From Eubacterium_G segne (GTDB taxonomy: Bacteria > Bacillota > Clostridia > Lachnospirales > Lachnospiraceae): a stretch of 64,000 nucleotides of DNA. Shown piece by piece: positions 16,848 through 24,029 of this stretch; the first letter of the stretch is position 1; each line of letters begins with the position of its first letter. The stretch is taken from the NCBI RefSeq assembly GCF_014287775.1, contig NZ_JACOOZ010000004.1:1-64000 (forward strand). The letters run 5' to 3'. The notes beneath the pieces are model-generated. The model searched no databases and was not told the origin of the DNA. It saw nothing but the letters and a program-made list of their open reading frames with translations. A program made the position numbers and the translations under genes.

Positions 16848-18062
16848 CTACTTTCCCCATGGTTTAGGTGTATTAATAATGACATTTGGCACCACACTAT
16901 CATAGTCTTCCAATTTTACATTCTTCTTCACATAGTCTCTTCCAAAATTATTTTCTAGCAATGCTACAAAATCATTGTCTTCAAGATTCATAGAATCTAG
17001 ACAATCTTTTTTCATTGCTTTTACCCATTTAAAGAATATTTGTACCTTTTCCGGGTTATCATTCCATGAATCAGCCAAATTATCCTTTGGATTGACAGGA
17101 TTTATAATATACCATATACCTTTACGTTTACGAATAATATTTTTATCTATATATTGCCTAGAGAACTCTTCTTCTTGCAATGTTTGATTATAAGAATAAA
17201 TCTCAAAATCATTGGCAATTGCTTGCAGTAATTCAAACACATTCATTGATGGATTCATACCATATGCAATTTCTGCACAAATTGTAGTAATTATAGCAGA
17301 AGTTGGTTTTAAATTTTCTTTTTTAATTCTACAATAATATACATCTCTATGATGCTTCAAAATCTGTATAACGCGTTGCAATGATGAACGTTCTAAACCT
17401 TCTGGTATTTCTTCAATACTATTATAAATTGTTCTATTCTTTTCCAAAAGGATCTTTTTCCTATTTTCCCGATTAAAATCCAAAAAAGGCTTATTTATTG
17501 TTTCAAACCAATTTTTATATGCTCTCGGATTACTTGTGAACCAATAATAGTTCTCTCCTCTTTTATCTGTAATCGCAACCGCAAGTTCAGCGTTTTCTCG
17601 AGCTACCCCAAGATTTATCATTGATTGAACAACATCATTTGATTCAGAAACACCCGGTACAATGTCAATATTAAATCCTATACCATTAACTTCAGCATAT
17701 TCCAAAGTCCAACATTTATCCCACTCTCTATTCTGTAATTTTTCTTTATATACTTCCGATTTACAAATAGTTTCTTTTATGATATTTTTCACATATTTAG
17801 CAGTTGTTTTTTCCTTTAACTTTCCAAGACAACAAATAAAATCCAAATCATAATCTGCTTCTTTAGATTCCCTATATGGGCGAACTACTGTACCTAAGCT
17901 AAAAGAACCTTGTGGGAAAATATCACATTCTACCCCTTGCTCCTGTAAATATGTACCAACAGCCTTGTATTTATCCGTTGCATTTTTATACATAGTCGGT
18001 GATATATCCAACCCTTCAATCAATTTTAGTATATCCTGTTGTCTTAATTCCGTCTTTCTCAT
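16848..18062 (-). CDS. CD-NTase (cGAS/DncV-like oligonucleotide cyclase)
   Basis: A 404-residue nucleotidyltransferase expected to make a cyclic oligonucleotide alarm signal during phage infection. The active site is complete: QGSFSLGTVVRP (Gly52-Ser53), acidic pair in EADYDLDF (Asp72, Asp74) and third acid in GFNIDIVPG (Asp133). The helical C-terminal half ends VIINTPKPWGK, a free C-terminal tail that might be the target of the adjacent E2-like protein. GAGGAGG lies inside the end of the RloB-like gene, which it overlaps by 47 bp, so the two are translationally linked. The CD-NTase clade and product cannot be read off. Confidence 0.9.
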   Translation of the reverse strand: MRKTELRQQDILKLIEGLDISPTMYKNATDKYKAVGTYLQEQGVECDIFPQGSFSLGTVVRPYRESKEADYDLDFICCLGKLKEKTTAKYVKNIIKETICKSEVYKEKLQNREWDKCWTLEYAEVNGIGFNIDIVPGVSESNDVVQSMINLGVARENAELAVAITDKRGENYYWFTSNPRAYKNWFETINKPFLDFNRENRKKILLEKNRTIYNSIEEIPEGLERSSLQRVIQILKHHRDVYYCRIKKENLKPTSAIITTICAEIAYGMNPSMNVFELLQAIANDFEIYSYNQTLQEEEFSRQYIDKNIIRKRKGIWYIINPVNPKDNLADSWNDNPEKVQIFFKWVKAMKKDCLDSMNLEDNDFVALLENNFGRDYVKKNVKLEDYDSVVPNVIINTPKPWGK

Positions 18063-18708
18063 ATAAATCCTCCTCTATTTGCATATTAATCTCCTCAATC
18101 CACCCACTGTCATCACTCTCAAACAGCTTTATAAATTTTCCAAAATTACTGCTACCAGTAACAGTATCATCTGAATCCAGCTTATTCACCCTCTTACTCA
18201 TATCTTTGTAATTCTCTACAGTAACATACTTCATAACCTCATTGATCTGGTCTGCTCTTCCTTTGTAATTCTCCACCCCTGTATATTCCTTTATCAAAGG
18301 AGCATTCACTGGTTTTGCTGGAGATTTCAGATTTTCATCGGTCCAATGTTTAGATATAATCTGCATCGTACATGGATTACCAAATATAATCACTTCATTC
18401 GCAGCACTATCCACACCATGAAACTCATTAATTTTGCGTTTAATGTCCTCATACTGCTCGTGAGGTTTCTTTTCCGTATCACAAAACACAAGCACAAGTT
18501 CGTCTGCTCCATTTTGATATCGGTCTTGATACCTCGCCGGGATATTTCCATTTCCACCGGCATTAACTAATGAAATATCATATTGCTCGTTCCACACTTT
18601 CAAATCTTTCAAACGCTTAAGATACTCATATTCCTCATTGCCTTCGCAGATAATGCAGATTTTGTGATTATCCAAAAACTTAGGGAGCTTATTTGGCATC
18701 GGCATCAT
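18016..18708 (-). CDS. RloB-like/TOPRIM-type protein (AbiLii or AriB-like partner)
   Basis: A 230-residue protein whose N-terminus, HKICIICEGNEEYEYLKRL, has the Glu-containing strand of RloB/TOPRIM-like proteins; VLVFCDTEKKPHEQY supplies the likely second acidic site. Such proteins pair with an AAA15 ATPase in AbiL, RloAB and PARIS systems and act as the nuclease or effector arm. Here the ATPase gene is directly upstream with a 20-bp overlap. The start could be at 18708 or one of the next in-frame ATGs (MMPMPNKL). Which of the three systems is closest cannot be decided by eye. Confidence 0.75.
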   Translation of the reverse strand: MMPMPNKLPKFLDNHKICIICEGNEEYEYLKRLKDLKVWNEQYDISLVNAGGNGNIPARYQDRYQNGADELVLVFCDTEKKPHEQYEDIKRKINEFHGVDSAANEVIIFGNPCTMQIISKHWTDENLKSPAKPVNAPLIKEYTGVENYKGRADQINEVMKYVTVENYKDMSKRVNKLDSDDTVTGSSNFGKFIKLFESDDSGWIEEINMQIEEDLYEKDGIKTTGYTKID

Positions 18709-19966
18709 CCCCCTTTACACCACCTTTAATACTAAGCAAGGAGTTAATCAATTCGGGATCAGGTAAAGCCCCAAGTGCCCCTTTCCTATATTTTTCCATA
18801 ACATCCGTCGTATCTCTCACTCCCTGCTGTGCAGTAAAATCAGCAAGTGAATATACATATACACCTTCTTCATCCTTATGAACGAACCAAATCTGTTCCT
18901 TTCGGAACATTCTCTTGCAATCCATAAGATTTATATCATGAACTGTAAATATCATCTGTGCACTTGTATTCAACTCATTATTAAACATCGCAACTATTGC
19001 CCTGGTAAGCTTAAAATGAATACTGCTATCCAACTCATCCACGACTAAAATCCTGCCTTGTTTAAGTGCTTCAATTACATAGCTGGCAATAGCTGCAATC
19101 TTCTTGGTTCCTGTGGAGTCAAACATCATACTTGGTACATGGACACCCTTATATGTGGATACCAATCGGATTTGATCCATAATATTCTCCGGAATATCAA
19201 GCACTTTCTCATCTGGTTTTTCATCACCTTCACCAGTTTTCAGCTGTATCTTATCCATATCCACATATTCAAAATTATCCATATATAAATCAGCATTTTT
19301 TATGAACTCAACAACCTTCTGCTGCAACTGATTCTTATTCTTCATGAGTTCAATCGTGTGCTGCATAGGTATGTTATTCATATTGATGATATCAATTTTC
19401 TCAGCAAATCCAACAAGAATCTGTTTCATCTCATTGATATGTTCAAATTTACTTGTATCTACCACATAGCATAACAAATTATTCTTCGATACAACAGAAA
19501 TCATAGTCTGAACAGCTTCGTCAATGCATTCATATATTTCACTAATGGTATCCTTTTTCAACCAGCAAACTTCCTTTTCATTGTTATACTGATCTTTGAA
19601 TATTTCAGAAAATGATTCATATATATATTCTTCTTTTTCTGCATCATACTTAAAATCATACGAAAACTTTCTTCCAGATGCCATAAATGTAACGCCTAAC
19701 TCACAAACATCACTCTCAGTAAATATATTAGGCATCAGACCATTCTTCTTATTTAAAAGTACGTTTCTTATTGCCCTAATGCACTTGATTAGACATGTTT
19801 TACCGGCATTGTTTGGTCCGTATATTCCTACCGTTTTAAGCACATTAAAATTGTTTTCTTTATGAACGTTTGCTCCAAATTTTTTATTTCGCATATCTGC
19901 TTTCATCGAAAATGTAATGTCATCCTCAAATGCATAACAGTTTTTTGCTCTTATCTCTATAATCAT
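18689..19966 (-). CDS. AAA15-family ATPase (RloA/AbiLi/AriA-like)
   Basis: A 425-residue SMC/OLD-like ATPase. The N-terminal strand MIIEIRAKNCYAFEDDITF leads to Walker A GPNNAGKT (residues 50-57). The Walker B/signature region is RILVVDELDSSIHFKLT, followed by a His switch in FTVHDINLMD. This is the AAA15/21 architecture found in abortive-infection ATPases that hold a TOPRIM nuclease in check until a phage protein is sensed. It is the first gene of the five-gene operon, with a promoter 42 bp upstream and GGAGGA before its start. The functional link to the CBASS genes downstream is inferred from the continuous overlaps. Confidence 0.85.
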   Translation of the reverse strand: MIIEIRAKNCYAFEDDITFSMKADMRNKKFGANVHKENNFNVLKTVGIYGPNNAGKTCLIKCIRAIRNVLLNKKNGLMPNIFTESDVCELGVTFMASGRKFSYDFKYDAEKEEYIYESFSEIFKDQYNNEKEVCWLKKDTISEIYECIDEAVQTMISVVSKNNLLCYVVDTSKFEHINEMKQILVGFAEKIDIINMNNIPMQHTIELMKNKNQLQQKVVEFIKNADLYMDNFEYVDMDKIQLKTGEGDEKPDEKVLDIPENIMDQIRLVSTYKGVHVPSMMFDSTGTKKIAAIASYVIEALKQGRILVVDELDSSIHFKLTRAIVAMFNNELNTSAQMIFTVHDINLMDCKRMFRKEQIWFVHKDEEGVYVYSLADFTAQQGVRDTTDVMEKYRKGALGALPDPELINSLLSIKGGVKGDDADAK

Positions 19967-20007
19967 GGCTCATTCCTCCAAGTCACTTTTCTTCTTTACT
20001 TATCATT

Positions 20008-20035
20008 ATTATATCATTAATTATTTTTTATGCAA
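20008..20035 (-). promoter_or_regulatory. Sigma-A-type promoter of the composite defence operon
   Basis: Read on the minus strand, -35 TTGCAT (20030-20035) and -10 TATAAT (20008-20013) are separated by 16 bp and lie about 40 bp before the ATPase start. No other good promoter was seen within the five overlapping genes. Confidence 0.65.
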
Positions 20036-20104
20036 CTTTTTTTCACAAAAAATATAGTTCAGATATTAATTAAACTTAATATAGCAAAAAGGACAGCCTC
20101 CCAG

Positions 20105-20123
20105 GGAGCAGTGCGACTGCTCC
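20105..20123. terminator. Hairpin below the UDG-like gene
   Basis: GGAGCAGT and ACTGCTCC form an 8-bp stem around GCG. T-rich sequence lies on both sides, more closely on the plus strand. It separates the HEPN/UDG-like pair from the defence operon promoter. Confidence 0.55.
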
Positions 20124-20129
20124 GTTTTG

Positions 20130-20747
20130 TTATATGTCAAGTCTCTCTGGTACCAATTTTTTCCAATACATAGAATGATGACGAAGATACAAGTAATAAG
20201 TTGTATTGTCGGCACATCCCTCTTTCACAATTTCATAAATACTATTATCGAGTTTTCCTAAGAAAATAACTATCTCTGGGTTAATTATTTCAACTTCTTT
20301 TACAATAAAATCTCTATACGTTTCAGCATACGTTTTAAGCCTATTCATGTCACACGTACTATCTCCACCCCGTTTGTTTATATTTATATATGCACATTCA
20401 TCAATAGTTGATTTCAATTTCAAATCTTCCAAACATTTAATTGGAAGGTTATAGTACTCCGTACTTTTATTTTTCACAGCACATTCCTTTACCCAAAAGA
20501 ATTTACCATTCTTCTCATCTTTACTTTTTTCCGTATCATAAATATGTGGCTCCCTGCAAACAAATAAAACCTTAGCCTTATCCTCATTGCCAAGAAAACC
20601 ATCTTTAGAAAAGATATATTTTCTACTAACATCATAATTAAAATATGTTTTTTTAAAAGACTCATCACATTCGTCAATTTGGGCTTTTTTCCAAACTTTA
20701 AATAGTTGGTCCAAAATATTACATCTATCAATTTCTTCTTTATACAT
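20130..20747 (-). CDS. Uracil-DNA-glycosylase-superfamily-like protein
   Basis: About 205 residues from ATG 20747 (GGGAGGAAAA upstream). The strand-loop pattern KVLFVCREPHIYD, the middle block YININKRGGD, the strand EIVIFLGKLD and the late RHHSMYW together resemble the UDG fold, though the usual catalytic motif is altered (REPH in place of GQDPY-like). It may be a nucleotide- or DNA-damage-sensing member rather than an active glycosylase. It follows the HEPN-like gene by about 20 bp on the same strand, so the two probably act together. Family assignment is by eye and moderate. Confidence 0.5.
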   Translation of the reverse strand: MYKEEIDRCNILDQLFKVWKKAQIDECDESFKKTYFNYDVSRKYIFSKDGFLGNEDKAKVLFVCREPHIYDTEKSKDEKNGKFFWVKECAVKNKSTEYYNLPIKCLEDLKLKSTIDECAYININKRGGDSTCDMNRLKTYAETYRDFIVKEVEIINPEIVIFLGKLDNSIYEIVKEGCADNTTYYLYLRHHSMYWKKLVPERLDI

Positions 20748-20767
20748 TTTTCCTCCCAAATGAAAAA

Positions 20768-21205
20768 CTAATCCCTATACTTTTTCCAAATATAGAAAAA
20801 TATTTTCTCTGATTTTACAAATAACTCATAGGTTCTATTCTCGTCTCTTTGAAGTCTCTGTGCAATTTTTTGAAATTGTCTTTCTCTTTCTCTATTATTA
20901 TTTATATATACAAAATCCAGATAACACTGATGGCACCAGTAATTTCTTATTTCTCTAATATCATCAATGAAATCATAATCATCGTCAGACAATTCTGGAC
21001 GATCATCACTATAATCTAAATTTTCTAATTCTCTAGCTATTTTTCCAAGATTGCTTTTCTCTAATCTATTAAAATTATCATCAAAATTCCCCTCATGCAT
21101 TGCGGCATAGGTTCTTCTTAGATTAAACTCAATACATTGTACTTGCTGTATCAATTCACTATGTATTAGTTTAAATGTATCTCTATCCATGCAATTATTC
21201 TCCAA
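20768..21205 (-). CDS. HEPN-like putative ribonuclease
   Basis: A 145-residue, mostly helical, charged protein. The key feature is REIRNYWCHQCYLDF, which contains the HEPN catalytic pattern R-N-x3-H (Arg87, His92). HEPN toxins cleave RNA in toxin-antitoxin, CRISPR and abortive-infection systems. It is the first gene of a two-gene unit with the UDG-like protein, rather than the usual MNT antitoxin partner. GGAGAA precedes the ATG. It sits just inside the right end of the att-bounded defence module. RNase activity is inferred from the motif alone. Confidence 0.6.
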   Translation of the reverse strand: MENNCMDRDTFKLIHSELIQQVQCIEFNLRRTYAAMHEGNFDDNFNRLEKSNLGKIARELENLDYSDDRPELSDDDYDFIDDIREIRNYWCHQCYLDFVYINNNRERERQFQKIAQRLQRDENRTYELFVKSEKIFFYIWKKYRD

Positions 21206-21250
21206 TTATTACTGTTTTCCTGTAAATAGAATCACATTAATATAAAAACA

Positions 21251-21284
21251 TCCCACAGTGCCTATAAATAAAGGCATTGTGGGA
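21251..21284. terminator. Hairpin at the right end of module C
   Basis: TCCCACAGTGCCT pairs with AAGGCATTGTGGGA (one mismatch and a bulge) around ATAAATA. The right arm and loop are identical to the hairpin next to guaA at 36503-36535, showing that the two element ends are related. Confidence 0.75.
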
Positions 21285-21289
21285 TCATA

Positions 21290-21305
21290 GTGTCTACTCA
21301 AACTC
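21290..21305. other. guaA-like attachment core, module C/A boundary
   Basis: GTGTCTACTCAAACTC differs at one base from GTGTCTATTCAAACTC at the real guaA 3' end. It marks the junction between the defence module and element A. Confidence 0.8.
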
Positions 21306-21313
21306 CTACTCAC

Positions 21314-21470
21314 AAAAATTTACTCCTTTATAAAGTAGGATATTTATTGTATTTAAAAGTTCATTTCTGTACTGTTTTAGTATTTTTGCATATAGTCTAA
21401 GACGAAAATATTGTCATTTTATTGTCACGAGTCAATATCGTTGTAGTCGTTCTTGCATGTATGACAAACT
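21314..21470 (+). repeat. 157-bp direct repeat, copy 2 (left end of element A)
   Basis: Nearly identical to 874-1030. It starts 9 bp inside the att core and carries the paired units ATTGTCATTTT (21410-21420) and ATTGTCACGA (21421-21430), also present at the right end of element A (28691-28712). Confidence 0.85.
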
Positions 21471-21475
21471 GGAAG

Positions 21476-21793
21476 TTATCTTTTTCTTAATGGCAATGCT
21501 ATTAAATTTCCCAATAATGCAATAACAGCATATCCAACTACATAAACCCATGCACTTGAGTTATAAAATATAAATATGGATGGCGCAAACATTATTGCTA
21601 CAATCAAAATATACCAGAAGTTAAAACCATTCCTAATCCCATAAAAAACAGAGGTTATTAAACATATTAGAGGAATAATTACTAACATAACAATCATTGC
21701 ACTTCCTGTGTCTTTTATAAACCAAGGAACGATATAAAAATCTATCAGCAACAGTAGGTAGAAAACCATGTTCTTTTTTAATTTATCCATCAT
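21476..21793 (-). CDS. Small four-helix membrane protein, element A cargo
   Basis: A 105-residue protein made almost entirely of four hydrophobic segments (VFYLLLLIDFYIVPWFI, AMIVMLVIIPLICLITSVFYG, WYILIVAIMFAPSIFIFY, YVVGYAVIALLGNLIALPL). No family is recognised. It lies downstream of the relaxase gene at the left end of the element, the usual place for cargo; roles such as immunity or surface exclusion are speculation. The reading frame ends just inside the 157-bp end repeat. Confidence 0.6.
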   Translation of the reverse strand: MMDKLKKNMVFYLLLLIDFYIVPWFIKDTGSAMIVMLVIIPLICLITSVFYGIRNGFNFWYILIVAIMFAPSIFIFYNSSAWVYVVGYAVIALLGNLIALPLRKR

Positions 21794-21854
21794 ATCATCA
21801 TCCTTTTAAATTCCGATTTGTATATCAAATCTATTTCTACACATTATATCATCT

Positions 21855-23303
21855 TCATCTTCTAAATTCCATTTTTTTCTCACCTCGTACATCTCTACTT
21901 TTTTCTCTCGCTGATACCTTTTCTTGTACATTTCCCATATACTCCCTAACGTTCTCATCCAACATTTCTTTAGCATCCTCCGCCCTGTCAACGGAATCTT
22001 TATACGCATCCATTTCCATTCTCTTTCGATTAAATTTTCTTATAACTTCTTCAACATTTGTACCATTTAATTTTTTCAACAACCTTTTTTCTAAGTTCTT
22101 GGCTGTTTTCTCCTGCTTTTCCAACTGTACAATTTCATCCTTTAACTTTTTCTTTCCTCCAAATATCCTGTGTTCTTTTCGGTCCATTTGGTCTTTTGCC
22201 TCTCTTATTGCCATATGCACTCTGTTTAATACTCTATGATTTTCCAATAATTCATCTACCTTTTTTGCATATTGCTTGTACTCCTTAACCGGTTGTGGTG
22301 GCTTTGGTGCAATTGCTCCTCTAAATATCTTAATCAGTCCCTTTAAACAATCACACGCCATTCCAACAGCCTTTTCAAAAACTCCGGCAAATATTCCTAC
22401 ACCTGCACTTTCCCTTGATGACTTGTTTTTCCTTAATCCACCAACTGTCTTTGTTTCCGTCTTTCCAAATTTATTTACATTCTTAAGTATCTTTTCCTCT
22501 TTAATGGTTCTGATGTGTTTTCTTGGAACCTGATAAAACAGTGCTTCATCAACTGTACTGTTCCACCTCATTCTCACCTGATTGTTTCTTCTTATCTGCT
22601 CTGCTTTTGGATTATTCTTTCCAATCTTTTTTGTTGGCAGATAAATATCTTTATTGTTAAACACCTGCAGTTTGTCCTTATCATTTAAGAATGAATTGAT
22701 GTGCTCAGTGTACAGTGTTTTCACACCCTTTAGAAATGACCTTGCCTTAAACTCCGCTTTCTTTTTTGAAAATCTGTTGTACTCATAAACCTGACCTTTT
22801 CTTATGATGTTACAGCCTTTTCTCACATTCCCACTATCATCCAGTATCTCCTTTTTGGTCCTTACATGCTTTCCTGTTTCGTCATAAAACATGTTTCTTG
22901 TGGCAATTTTCTTTATGTCGTTTTTTAATTCCTCTCTTTCCGAAAATATCAAATGAATGTGTAAGTTTGTTTTTGTCTTGTTGTGATGCATTGCTGCAAT
23001 GCAGTTTACTCCGTAAGTTCTTCTAAACAGCTCGGTAAAATCTTTCAATACCTTTTGTTTGTCCATGTTACAGAATGGTTCAGGCAATGCAATAATCAGT
23101 TCTCTTGATTCGATACACTTTCCGGCACTTCCGCTTTTCTTAAATTCCAATCTGTTACACCTTGCAAGTTCATGCCAAAATGTATCGTCTGTTGTATTGT
23201 AAACTGCGTACAGATTTTCCTGCCTTTTGGGATTTGTAATGTAATCTATGCGCCCCTTTAAATTGCCTAACTTGCTTATCTGAATAAATGAATTTCTTGC
23301 CAT
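21855..23303 (-). CDS. MobA/MobL-family relaxase (MobQ-type)
   Basis: A 482-residue DNA-nicking enzyme that starts conjugative transfer of element A at its oriT. The N-terminal relaxase domain has FIQISKLGNLKGRIDYITNP and the metal-binding histidines in HHNKTKTNLHIHLIFSERE. The C-terminal half is charged and coiled-coil rich, with a short hydrophobic patch near residues 300-325. There are no type IV secretion or coupling-protein genes, so transfer would need a helper conjugative element. It follows the putative oriT region directly. The homologous position in element B holds a relaxase of a different family. Confidence 0.88.
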   Translation of the reverse strand: MARNSFIQISKLGNLKGRIDYITNPKRQENLYAVYNTTDDTFWHELARCNRLEFKKSGSAGKCIESRELIIALPEPFCNMDKQKVLKDFTELFRRTYGVNCIAAMHHNKTKTNLHIHLIFSEREELKNDIKKIATRNMFYDETGKHVRTKKEILDDSGNVRKGCNIIRKGQVYEYNRFSKKKAEFKARSFLKGVKTLYTEHINSFLNDKDKLQVFNNKDIYLPTKKIGKNNPKAEQIRRNNQVRMRWNSTVDEALFYQVPRKHIRTIKEEKILKNVNKFGKTETKTVGGLRKNKSSRESAGVGIFAGVFEKAVGMACDCLKGLIKIFRGAIAPKPPQPVKEYKQYAKKVDELLENHRVLNRVHMAIREAKDQMDRKEHRIFGGKKKLKDEIVQLEKQEKTAKNLEKRLLKKLNGTNVEEVIRKFNRKRMEMDAYKDSVDRAEDAKEMLDENVREYMGNVQEKVSAREKSRDVRGEKKMEFRR

Positions 23304-23560
23304 ATGTTTGTTCCTCCTGTTCTTTAAATCTTTATGTTTAAGTAAAATAAAAAGCCCCCTGCAAGGGCGAAATGCAAACCCTTAAGAGCATAAAATCGTA
23401 AGATTTTGTGCGATGGGTGTATTTCGCTCTCAATCGCCGAGGGCTAATCCTCTTTTCTTTTTCCTTTAGTTTTTCCGTTGCTACCGCATATATTATTTCC
23501 GACTTGTCTGCTCTACCACCTGCAAGTGCCACTTGCAGGTCATTAACATTAAGCAGAATT
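23304..23560 (-). other. Putative oriT region of element A
   Basis: This non-coding stretch before the relaxase gene has AAAATC-GTAA-GATTTT (23393-23408) and, read on the minus strand, TGCATTTCGCCCTTGC near 23360-23375. The latter resembles the CGCCCT nick region of MobQ/IncQ origins. Bases 23518-23540 hold an 11-bp-arm palindrome (ACCTGCAAGTG / CACTTGCAGGT) that recurs in element B at 32560-32582. Confidence 0.55.
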
Positions 23561-23806
23561 TTACCAACGGAAATCCTCCGGGATTTTCTTTCTGTCAAGA
23601 TAATCTTTTCTTGCATTTTCTCTTTCCTCTACCGATTCGGCAGTCTTGCTTTCTGTATAAATGTTTCTCAAAATCATCTTATCCATCTTATCTTTAAGAC
23701 CTGCCTTAATCAGTTCCGTTTCGTCCTCACGACCATATATAAAATACTGATAAATCATCCTAAATAAGTCCTCATCTATTTTTATCTGTTTAACCTTTTC
23801 AACCAT
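23561..23806 (-). CDS. Small helical DFRW-ending protein of mobilizable elements
   Basis: An 81-residue charged helical protein ending RKDYLDRKKIPEDFRW. Its counterpart at the same place in element B (32627-32878) ends YLDNVGMHRDFRW, so the two are distant homologs. Many Lachnospiraceae mobilizable elements carry such a gene (often labelled complexin-2 by automatic pipelines); function unknown. It lies between the repeat-rich putative origin and the oriT palindrome, which suggests a role in replication or relaxosome control. GGAAGGAG precedes the ATG. Confidence 0.65.
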   Translation of the reverse strand: MVEKVKQIKIDEDLFRMIYQYFIYGREDETELIKAGLKDKMDKMILRNIYTESKTAESVEERENARKDYLDRKKIPEDFRW

Positions 23807-23819
23807 ACAAATCTCCTTC

Positions 23820-24029
23820 CGTAAATTGAAAATGTAAATCGGCTTTAAAAAACTTTATTTTTTTAGTTTTATTTAGCCAATTTACAATTTACGATTTACA
23901 AATTTCAAAACATCCCATAAATAAAGGGATTGAAGCCATCCACATGTAAATTGGCTCTTCTTTTTACGTCATTTCCAATTTACAAATCCATCTTTCTGAT
24001 TTACAAACCACCCAATTTACATAACAAAT
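23820..24029. repeat. Iteron-like ATTTAC array, possible replication origin of element A
   Basis: About ten copies of ATTTAC or its complement GTAAAT occur in about 210 AT-rich bases, including GCCAATTTAC (23876-23885) and its inverse GTAAATTGGC (23946-23955). The array lies directly after the replication gene. Spacing is irregular, so this is suggestive only. Confidence 0.5.

Noticed and set aside
20105..20123. Hairpin as operator of the defence operon
   Set aside because: It lies about 70 bp upstream of the -35 box and has T-rich flanks, so a terminator for the UDG-like gene is simpler.
21806..22009. 67-residue minus-strand frame
   Set aside because: It overlaps the relaxase 3' end in another frame with no ribosome site.
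23338..23616. 92-residue minus-strand frame over the putative oriT
   Set aside because: It overlaps the DFRW gene end and the palindromes; composition is unlike a protein and no ribosome site is seen.
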